Positions 44,664 through 51,524 of a stretch of 51,524 bases of DNA are shown here, piece after piece. How positions within the stretch are numbered: the stretch's first letter is position 1; each line of letters starts with the position of its first letter. The position numbers and the translations under genes are program-made. Source of the stretch: Mycolicibacterium chubuense. GTDB lineage: Bacteria; Actinomycetota; Actinomycetes; Mycobacteriales; Mycobacteriaceae. The notes under the pieces were generated by a model, which was given only the letters and a program-made list of their open reading frames with translations, was not told the origin of the DNA and ran no database searches. The stretch is taken from contig NZ_JYNX01000057.1 of assembly GCF_001044255.1 (NCBI RefSeq), positions 55,676-107,199 of the forward strand, written 5' to 3'.

Positions 44664-46340
44664 GTGACAGGAGCGCGGCGCGACCACCCGGACCCCGAGG
44701 GTCCGCCCGGCGGACGCTACTACCCTCCGCGCCCACCCGCCGGGGAGCATCCCGGGATGGCCAACTACCCGAGTGATCCGGTGGCCGCGCCCGGCCGGCG
44801 CCGGTCTTCGACGGCCAACGAGAGCGCCAACCGGTGGCTTCCCCCACTCGACGATCACGCCCGTCGCCGCGACTATGACCGCTTCGACGCGGACAGGTCG
44901 GGGGCGACCGGAGGCGAGAAGGTGACCGTCACGCGCGCGGCCGCGCAGCGCAGCCGTGAGATGGGCTCGAAGATGTACGGGCTGGTGCACCGGGCGGCCA
45001 CCGCCGACGGCGCCGACAAGTCCGGTCTGACCGCGCTGACCTGGCCGGTGGTGGCGAACTTCGCCGTCGACGCCGCGATGGCGGTCGCCCTGGCCAACAC
45101 GTTGTTCTTCGCCGCCGCGACCGGGGAGAGCAAGAGCCGCGTCGCGCTCTACCTGCTGATCACCATCGCCCCGTTCGCGGTGATCGCCCCGCTGATCGGG
45201 CCCGCACTGGATCGCCTGCAGCACGGCAGACGGGTGGCGCTGGCCGCATCGTTCGCCCTGCGCACCGCGCTCGCCGTCATCCTCATCGCCAACTTCGACA
45301 GCGCGACCGGCAGCTTCCCGTCCTGGGTGCTGTATCCCTGCGCCCTGGGGATGATGGTGCTGTCGAAATCGTTCTCGGTGCTGCGCAGCGCGGTGACGCC
45401 GCGGGTGCTGCCCCCGACGATCGACCTCGTCCGGGTGAACTCGCGGTTGACGATGTTCGGCCTGCTCGGCGGCACCATGATCGGCGGCGGCATCGCGGCC
45501 GCGGCGGAGTGGGGTTTCCAGCTGTTCCGGATGCCCGGCGCGCTCTACGTGGTGGTGGCGGTCTCGATCGCGGGCGCGGTACTGGCCATGCGCATCCCGA
45601 AGTGGGTCGAGGTCACCGAGGGCGAGGTGCCGGCGACCCTGAGCTACCACGGTCAGACGGCCGGACTGCGTCGCGGGCCCGCGCCCAGCGCGAAGGCGCG
45701 ACAACCATTGGGCCGCAACATCATCACCGCGCTGTGGGGCAACTGCACCGTCAAGGTGATGGTCGGCTTCCTGTTCCTGTATCCGGCGTTCGTCGCCAAG
45801 GCGCACGACGCGAGCGGCTGGGAGCAGTTGCGCATCCTCGGGCTCATCGGTGCGGCGGCGGCCATCGGCAACTTCACCGGGAACTTCACCGCCGCGCGGC
45901 TCAAGCTGGGCCATCCCGCCCAGTTGGTGGTGCGCTGCGCCGTCGCGGTGACGGCGATGTCGCTGGCCACCGCGCTGACGGGCAATCTGCTGGTGGCCGC
46001 GGCGACGACCCTGATCACCTCGGGTGCGAGCGCGATCGCCAAGGCGTCGCTGGACGCCTCACTGCAGGACGATCTGCCCGAGGAGTCACGGGCGTCGGCG
46101 TTCGGGCGGTCGGAATCGCTGCTCCAGCTCGCGTGGGTGGTGGGCGGCGCGACGGGCGTGCTGATCTACACCGAGTTGTACGCCGGCTTCACCACCATCA
46201 CCGCGCTGCTCATCCTCGGGCTGGCCCAGACGGTGTTCAGCTACCGCGGTGAGTCGCTGGTGCCGGGGCTGGGCGGCAACCGCCCGGTGATCGCCGCCGC
46301 CGAGGGTGTCCGCGCCGAACCGGCGGTGACCCGCGAGTGA
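44664..46340 (+). CDS. MFS-like integral membrane protein (Rv0876c type)
   Basis: 558 residues from GTG 44664, which has GGGGGAG 9 nt upstream; the ATG at 44646 lies at that ribosome site. Residues 1-95 are a hydrophilic, Pro/Arg-rich cytoplasmic tail, followed by about 12 spans of an MFS-type fold (WPVVANFAVDAAMAVALANTLFF, IAPFAVIAPLIGPALDRLQHGRR with motif-A-like loop). Substrate unknown. The DUF2771 gene overlaps its stop by 4 bp. The conserved pairing with DUF2771 and divergent DUF3027 suggests an envelope role. Confidence 0.88.
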   Translation: MTGARRDHPDPEGPPGGRYYPPRPPAGEHPGMANYPSDPVAAPGRRRSSTANESANRWLPPLDDHARRRDYDRFDADRSGATGGEKVTVTRAAAQRSREMGSKMYGLVHRAATADGADKSGLTALTWPVVANFAVDAAMAVALANTLFFAAATGESKSRVALYLLITIAPFAVIAPLIGPALDRLQHGRRVALAASFALRTALAVILIANFDSATGSFPSWVLYPCALGMMVLSKSFSVLRSAVTPRVLPPTIDLVRVNSRLTMFGLLGGTMIGGGIAAAAEWGFQLFRMPGALYVVVAVSIAGAVLAMRIPKWVEVTEGEVPATLSYHGQTAGLRRGPAPSAKARQPLGRNIITALWGNCTVKVMVGFLFLYPAFVAKAHDASGWEQLRILGLIGAAAAIGNFTGNFTAARLKLGHPAQLVVRCAVAVTAMSLATALTGNLLVAAATTLITSGASAIAKASLDASLQDDLPEESRASAFGRSESLLQLAWVVGGATGVLIYTELYAGFTTITALLILGLAQTVFSYRGESLVPGLGGNRPVIAAAEGVRAEPAVTRE

Positions 46341-46819
46341 AACGCATTGTCGCCGTTCTCGCGGCAGTCGCCCTGATCGCCTCGATCGGCTCCGGCGTGC
46401 TGGTGTGGCGGCTCACCCGCGATCGTGCACCGGACCTGCCCGAGATCTCCGCCTACTCCTCCGGACACCTCGCCCGTGTCGGCCCGTATCGGTTCTGCCA
46501 GGTGCTCAACCCCACTGACTGCGTGGTGCCCGGGGACCAGGGTGAGGTGCCGGTGACGGGCCGCCGCCCCGTGCAACTGTCGCTGCCCCCCGCGATCGCG
46601 AAGGCGCCGTGGGTGCTGCTGCGCGCCTACGAGGACGGCGATGTCGTCGAGGAGTTCCGCCCCGATTCCCGTCTCGCGGTGACCATTCCCACCGTCGATC
46701 CCCAGCGCGGGCGGCTCAACGGTTTCGCGGTGCAGCTGCCCACCCTGGTGCGCGACGAGGAGGGCAACGAGTTTCCGGTGCCGCACGCCGAATGGTCGGT
46801 ACGCACGGTCTGGAGCTGA
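46337..46819 (+). CDS. DUF2771 exported or membrane-anchored protein
   Basis: 160 residues. N-terminal KRIVAVLAAVALIASIGSGVLVW is a signal anchor; no lipobox Cys follows. The rest is a beta-rich extracytoplasmic domain with two Cys (RFCQVLNPTDCVV) that probably form a disulfide. Matches Rv0875c in place and family. GTG start overlaps the stop of the MFS-like gene (GTGA), so both are made together. Its stop abuts that of the convergent reductase gene. Confidence 0.85.
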   Translation: MKRIVAVLAAVALIASIGSGVLVWRLTRDRAPDLPEISAYSSGHLARVGPYRFCQVLNPTDCVVPGDQGEVPVTGRRPVQLSLPPAIAKAPWVLLRAYEDGDVVEEFRPDSRLAVTIPTVDPQRGRLNGFAVQLPTLVRDEEGNEFPVPHAEWSVRTVWS

Positions 46820-47836
46820 TCAGCCGGCGCCGTGGTCGGCGGGCACCTGCTCGCCCTCGCGGGTCGGACCCGGCGGGGTGCCATCCCCGAATGGCCTGCC
46901 GCCCAATGCTTCTCGGCCGTGCGGGGTGAGCCAGTTCGACAGGTCGGGCCCCTTGGGCACGACGCCGGTGGGGTTGATATCGCTGTGCACGATGTAGTAG
47001 TGCTGCTTGATCTGGACGAAGTCGGTGGTATCCCCGAAGCCCGGCGTCTGGAACAAGTCGCGCGCATAGGCCCACAGCACGGGCATCTCGGAGAGCTTGC
47101 TGCGGTTGGTCTTGAAGTGTCCGTGGTAGACGGGGTCGAAGCGCGCCAGCGTGGTGAACAACCGCACATCGGCTTCGGTGATGGTGTCCCCCACCAGATA
47201 TCGCTGATCGGCGAGCCGGTCGGAGAGCCAGTCGAGCGCGGTGAACAGCCGGTCATAGGCCTTCTCGTAGGCGCGCTGCGAACCGGCGAAGCCGCACCGG
47301 TACACGCCGTTGTTGACCTCGGTGTAGATGCGCTGGGCCACCTCGTCGATCTCCGCCCGCAGCGGCTCGGGATAGAGCAGCGGCGCGCCGTCGCGGTGAT
47401 GGGCCGTCCACTCGGTGGAGAAGTCGAGGGTGATCTGCGCGAAGTCGTTGGTCACCACCTCACCGGTCGGCACGTCGACGACCGCGGGCACGGTGATGCC
47501 CTTCGGGTAGTCGGCGATGCGCTTGTTGTAGGCGTCGCGCAGGTAGTGGATGCCCAGCACCGGGTCGACGCCGTCGGGGTCCAGGTCGAACGTCCAGCTG
47601 CGCTCGTCGTGGGTGGGTCCGCAGAACCCAATGGAGAGAACGTCTTCCAATCCCAGGAGCCGGCGGACGATGATCGTGCGGTTCGCCCACGGACACGCGC
47701 GTGCGACGACGAGGCGGTAGCGACCCGGTTCGACGGGGTAACCGTCGCGGCCGTCGGCGGTGATGCGGGTCGTGATGTAGTCGGTGTCACGCTGGAAATC
47801 GCCGTCGGAGGACGACGGGTCGGCGACGTAGCTCAT
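46820..47836 (-). CDS. Glutathionyl-hydroquinone reductase-like (Xi-class GST/ECM4 family)
   Basis: 338 residues. Thioredoxin-fold N-terminal domain with catalytic Cys48 in ARACPWANR, then FCGPTHDERSWTF, and the all-alpha GST domain with NNGVYRCGFAGSQRAYEKAY. This is the pattern of S-glutathionyl-hydroquinone reductases. Mycobacteria make mycothiol rather than glutathione, so the natural thiol partner is probably mycothiol. It lies 28 bp after the cold-shock gene on the same strand. Confidence 0.9.
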   Translation of the reverse strand: MSYVADPSSSDGDFQRDTDYITTRITADGRDGYPVEPGRYRLVVARACPWANRTIIVRRLLGLEDVLSIGFCGPTHDERSWTFDLDPDGVDPVLGIHYLRDAYNKRIADYPKGITVPAVVDVPTGEVVTNDFAQITLDFSTEWTAHHRDGAPLLYPEPLRAEIDEVAQRIYTEVNNGVYRCGFAGSQRAYEKAYDRLFTALDWLSDRLADQRYLVGDTITEADVRLFTTLARFDPVYHGHFKTNRSKLSEMPVLWAYARDLFQTPGFGDTTDFVQIKQHYYIVHSDINPTGVVPKGPDLSNWLTPHGREALGGRPFGDGTPPGPTREGEQVPADHGAG

Positions 47837-47864
47837 GACACAGTCATACCCGCCGGGCCGGCCC

Positions 47865-48275
47865 TCAGGCGTCGAGTTCGCGCGCGACGGCCTTGACGAC
47901 CTCCGACACGCGGCGGGCCACCTTGCGATCCGGGTAGCGCCCCTTGCGCAGCTCGGGCTGCACCGCGCCCTCGAGCAGCGTGATCATGTCCTCGACCATG
48001 CCGTGCAGTTCGTCAGGGGTGTGCTTGTGCTCGGCGGCCGTGGCCTCGCGGCGCGTCCGGGTCAGGCTCGGCGGCGGGTCGATCAGCTTGAGGCTCAGGG
48101 CCTGCGGGCCGCGGCGTCCGGCGGCGACACCGAACTCGACGCGCTGGCCCGCCTTGAGACCCTCGACACCGGCGGGCAACGCCGAGGAACGCACGTACAC
48201 GTCCTCACCGTCTTCCTGCGAGAGGAACCCGAAGCCCTTCTCCGCGTCGTACCACTTCACCCGGCCGGTCGGCAC
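47865..48275 (-). CDS. cspB: Cold-shock domain protein (CspB-like)
   Basis: 136 residues from GTG 48275. The N-terminal cold-shock OB-fold ([32 protein letters not shown], about 1-67) has RNP-1 (KGFGFL) and RNP-2 (VYVRSS) motifs that bind single-stranded RNA or DNA. A helical C-terminal extension (about 85-136, [29 protein letters not shown]) is specific to the mycobacterial Rv0871 type. The longer frame to 48341 is leader sequence. GTG alternatives at 48284 and 48275; the latter matches the usual M/V-PTG start. Confidence 0.92.
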   Translation of the reverse strand: MPTGRVKWYDAEKGFGFLSQEDGEDVYVRSSALPAGVEGLKAGQRVEFGVAAGRRGPQALSLKLIDPPPSLTRTRREATAAEHKHTPDELHGMVEDMITLLEGAVQPELRKGRYPDRKVARRVSEVVKAVARELDA

Positions 48276-48426
48276 TGGTCTCACCTGCTTGTCTGTCTGA
48301 GCCGATATGTCTGCCGCCCATAGTGGGTACAGACTCTTCACATAGAGGAAGCGCCCCGCCTGCGTCGGGACGCGTCGTGGGAGATCCTACTCGGACGTCG
48401 CCGCAGCCAGCACCCCCTTATGTCGG

Positions 48427-48432
48427 TAGGCT
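48427..48432 (+). promoter_or_regulatory. -10 box of YccF gene
   Basis: TAGGCT; a start about 7 nt downstream would leave a leader of about 15 nt containing GGAGGA before ATG 48455. Confidence 0.5.
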
Positions 48433-48454
48433 GCAATCACCGCTGGAGGAAGAG

Positions 48455-48871
48455 ATGCGCCTGATCCTGAACGTCATCTGGTTGATCTTCGGTGGCCTGT
48501 GGCTGGCGCTGGGCTATGTGCTCGCCGCGCTGATCTGCTTCGTGCTCATCATCACCATCCCCTTCGGTTTCGCGGCGCTGCGCATCGCGCTCTACGCGCT
48601 GTGGCCGTTCGGCCGCACGATCGTCGACAAGCCCGGGGTGCGCCCCGGCGCCCTGGTCGGCAACATCATCTGGCTGATCGTCGCGGGAGTGTGGCTGGCG
48701 ATCGGGCACATCATCACCGCCGTCGCGATGGCGATCACGATCGTGGGCATCCCCCTGGCGCTCGCCAACCTGAAGCTGATTCCGGTGTCGCTGATGCCGC
48801 TGGGCAAGGAGATCGTGCCCGTCAACGGCGGCCGCGACGCCGCCCAACCTGCGTTCGGCGTGACCCGGTGA
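48455..48871 (+). CDS. YccF-domain membrane protein
   Basis: 138 residues from ATG 48455 with GGAGGAAGAG directly upstream. Two copies of the YccF hydrophobic repeat: NVIWLIFGGLWLALGYVLAA...ITIPFGFAALRIALYALWPFGR and NIIWLIVAGVWLAIGHIITA...ITIVGIPLALANLKLIPVSLMPLGK. Function unknown. Matches Rv0870c. The moaA2 GTG overlaps its stop by 4 bp. Confidence 0.9.
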   Translation: MRLILNVIWLIFGGLWLALGYVLAALICFVLIITIPFGFAALRIALYALWPFGRTIVDKPGVRPGALVGNIIWLIVAGVWLAIGHIITAVAMAITIVGIPLALANLKLIPVSLMPLGKEIVPVNGGRDAAQPAFGVTR

Positions 48872-49941
48872 GCGTTGTCGCCCTCGGGGTGCCGTCCGTG
48901 CGCGGGCCGGTGTCGGGCGCACCCGCCGACGGACCCCTGGTCGACACGTTCGGCCGCGTCGCGACCGATCTGCGGGTGTCGCTGACCGACCTGTGCAACC
49001 TGCGCTGCACCTACTGCATGCCCGCCGAGGGCCTCGACTGGATGCCGGCCGAGCAGAAGCTGCGGGTCGACGAGCTGATCCGGTTGCTGGGCATCGCAGT
49101 CACCCGGCTCGGGATCACCAGTGTGCGGTTCACCGGCGGCGAACCGCTGGTGGTCCCCCACCTCGAGGACGTCGTCGCGGCGACGGCGGCGCTGCGGCCG
49201 CGTCCGGAGATCACGCTGACGACCAACGGGATCGGGCTCGCCGGGCGCGCGGACGCGCTGAAGAGCGCCGGCCTGAACCGCATCAACGTCTCGCTCGACA
49301 CCGTCGATCCGCAGCGGTTCGCGGCGATCACGCGCCGCGACCGCCTGGACGCGGTGCTGGCCGGCCTGCGCGCCGCCCGGGCCGCCGGGCTGTCGCCGGT
49401 GAAGGTCAACGCGGTCCTCGACCCGGTCACCGGGCTCGACGACGCGGTCGCCTTGCTGCGGTTCTGTCTGGCACACGGCTACCAACTGCGCATCATCGAG
49501 CAGATGCCGCTGGACGCGGGCCATTCTTGGCAGCGCGAGCGCACCCTGAGCGCGGACGACATCCTTGCCGCGCTGCGACGGGACTTCACGCTGACCCCGC
49601 ATCCGGGACCGCGCGGCTCCGCCCCCGCCGAGTTGTGGCAGGTGCGGTCGGGCACCGGCGCCGACGCGGCCGTGCTCGGCGATGTCGGGATCATCGCGTC
49701 GGTCTCGCACGCGTTCTGCGCCAGCTGTGACCGGTCCCGGCTCACCGCCGACGGCCAGGTCCGCAACTGCCTGTTCGCCCGCGACGAGACGGACCTGCGG
49801 GCTCTGCTGCGCAGCGGCGCCGATGACGACGCGCTCGAGGCGGCCTGGCGGGCCGCGATGTGGGCCAAGGCGGCCGGGCACGGCATCAACGATCCCGGTT
49901 TCGTCCAGCCGGACCGTCCGATGAGCGCGATCGGCGGCTGA
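48868..49941 (+). CDS. moaA2: GTP 3',8-cyclase MoaA2 (molybdenum cofactor)
   Basis: 357 residues from GTG 48868. Radical-SAM enzyme that turns GTP into the cyclic intermediate of molybdopterin. N-terminal 4Fe-4S ligands Cys43, Cys47, Cys50 (CNLRCTYC), SAM motif FTGGEPLV, C-terminal 4Fe-4S ligands in CASCDRSRLTADGQVRNC, and the C-terminal Gly-Gly needed for activity (SAIGG). Overlaps the YccF stop (GTGA) and is followed by moaD2 after 3 bp. Matches Rv0869c. Confidence 0.95.
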   Translation: MSVVALGVPSVRGPVSGAPADGPLVDTFGRVATDLRVSLTDLCNLRCTYCMPAEGLDWMPAEQKLRVDELIRLLGIAVTRLGITSVRFTGGEPLVVPHLEDVVAATAALRPRPEITLTTNGIGLAGRADALKSAGLNRINVSLDTVDPQRFAAITRRDRLDAVLAGLRAARAAGLSPVKVNAVLDPVTGLDDAVALLRFCLAHGYQLRIIEQMPLDAGHSWQRERTLSADDILAALRRDFTLTPHPGPRGSAPAELWQVRSGTGADAAVLGDVGIIASVSHAFCASCDRSRLTADGQVRNCLFARDETDLRALLRSGADDDALEAAWRAAMWAKAAGHGINDPGFVQPDRPMSAIGG

Positions 49942-49944
49942 GGG

Positions 49945-50193
49945 GTGGGCGTGACTGTGCGGTACTTCGCCGCGGCGCGCGCCGCTGCGGGCGTCGAGCA
50001 CGAGACCGTCGAGTTGCACCCGGGCGCGACGGTCGCCGACCTGGTCGACACCCTCCGTTCGCGCGGTTCGGCGCTGTCGGCGGTGCTCGCCCGGTGTTCC
50101 TATCTCCGTGACGGAGTCGCGGTGCGCGACACGCGCACTCCGCTCGGCGACGGGCAGACGGTGGACGTCTTACCACCGTTCGCCGGGGGGTAG
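49945..50193 (+). CDS. moaD2: Molybdopterin synthase small subunit MoaD2
   Basis: 82 residues. Ubiquitin-like fold, ends FAGG, the double Gly that is activated as a thiocarboxylate and donates sulfur to precursor Z in molybdopterin synthase. GTG start at 49945; a GTG two codons later is possible. Matches Rv0868c. The catalytic large subunit (MoaE) is not in this window. Confidence 0.93.
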   Translation: MGVTVRYFAAARAAAGVEHETVELHPGATVADLVDTLRSRGSALSAVLARCSYLRDGVAVRDTRTPLGDGQTVDVLPPFAGG

Positions 50194-50214
50194 ACGACCG
50201 TTCGCGCCAGGAGT

Positions 50215-50243
50215 ATTCCGTGATTTACGTCACATCACGGAAT
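50215..50243. repeat. Perfect 10-bp inverted repeat containing the CRP-like site
   Basis: ATTCCGTGAT (50215-50224) and ATCACGGAAT (50234-50243), 9-bp spacer. It may fold at the end of the moaD2 message, or simply mark a double protein-binding site. Confidence 0.7.
50219..50234 (+). promoter_or_regulatory. CRP/Rv3676-type binding site upstream of rpfA
   Basis: CGTGATTTACGTCACA matches the mycobacterial CRP pattern GTGA-N6-TCAC exactly in both half-sites. Rv3676 is known to control rpfA in M. tuberculosis. Distance to the best visible -10 (50325) is about 100 bp, so an activating promoter nearer by may exist. Confidence 0.65.
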
Positions 50244-50282
50244 GGTCACGAGATGGCTACGGCGAGGTAGAGACGCGCCGCA

Positions 50283-50327
50283 CCTGCAGGAACAACGCTC
50301 CCTGCAGGGATTTTAGAGATTTTTTAG
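50283..50327 (+). terminator. Hairpin plus T-rich tail after moaD2
   Basis: CCTGCAGG at 50283-50290 and 50301-50308 can pair across a 10-nt loop and is followed by GATTTTAGAGATTTTTT. This is the closest thing to an intrinsic terminator in the window and would end moa transcription, or attenuate any rpfA message started farther upstream. Confidence 0.5.
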
Positions 50328-50330
50328 TAT
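50325..50330 (+). promoter_or_regulatory. Candidate -10 box of rpfA
   Basis: TAGTAT in an A+T-rich block directly after the hairpin. A start about 7 nt later would give a leader of about 320 nt that contains the whole riboswitch. Confidence 0.45.
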
Positions 50331-50443
50331 TTGCCGTGGCCAACGACACGACGGTGGACACGAGGTGACGGGACCTTGGCGAGCCGTTACGGTCTTGAAC
50401 CAGGCCGATCGCCCCCACTTTGACCGGCCCGCCGCGTGCCAAC

Positions 50444-51492
<1,049 letters not shown>

Positions 51493-51524
51493 TCAAAATG
51501 GGTCTCCGCGGCGGGCGGGACTCA

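Overview
The window reads as a chromosomal segment of a mycobacterium, most likely a fast-growing Mycolicibacterium-type species. It has very high G+C. Many genes start a few bases after a TANNNT -10 box, which is the mycobacterial leaderless pattern. From memory, gene content and order follow the M. tuberculosis block Rv0904c to Rv0867c (accD3, prrA-prrB, Rv0898c, Rv0897c, gltA2, citA, Rv0887c, fprB-Rv0885, serC, sepH, Rv0882, Rv0881, Rv0879c, Rv0877, Rv0876c, Rv0875c, cspB, Rv0870c, moaA2, moaD2, rpfA). No tRNA, rRNA, CRISPR array, insertion sequence or phage gene is visible.

Region 1 (1-22431) starts with the 3' end of accD3. About 21.8 kb of accessory or metabolic genes then separate accD3 from prrA. 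They comprise a YhgE/Pip membrane protein with a highly degenerate ABC ATPase; an enoyl-CoA isomerase-like crotonase; an epoxide hydrolase; two acyl-CoA ligase-type enzymes with a divergent GAF-LuxR regulator; a putative catabolic unit (LysR regulator, HisD-like dehydrogenase, nitrilase-family amidohydrolase, NCS1 permease); three overlapping ABC exporter genes; and a K+ channel.

Region 2 (22481-29535) holds the prrA-prrB two-component system. Its two genes are joined by three tandem 32-bp repeats, and each repeat is a complete micro-ORF. An FKBP isomerase, an SDR enzyme, a DUF2630 protein, a phytoene-desaturase-like oxidoreductase and a MarR/MFS efflux pair follow. A palindromic element sits at two convergent gene ends (587-648 and 24628-24690) and looks like a mobile or conserved bidirectional terminator.

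Region 3 (29615-42829) is central metabolism and cell division: gltA2, TetR, an MFS exporter, pdxH, citA, small enzymes, fprB with its AurF-type di-iron partner, serC, sepH, DUF2537 and a TrmH-type methyltransferase. Several intergenic palindromes and repeats look like operators.

Region 4 (42880-51524) contains DUF2530, SRPBCC, DUF3027, an MFS-like protein, DUF2771, a glutathionyl-hydroquinone-reductase-like enzyme, a cold-shock protein, YccF, moaA2-moaD2 and rpfA. The 465-bp leader of rpfA carries a CRP-type site, a terminator-like hairpin and a c-di-AMP (ydaO-type) riboswitch.

No wholly new multi-gene system is clearly demonstrated. The most unusual signals are the prrA-prrB micro-ORF relay, the paired palindromic terminators, the ATPase lacking all catalytic motifs, and the unidentified HisD-like/nitrilase/NCS1 catabolic unit. 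All family and ortholog assignments are by eye from sequence.
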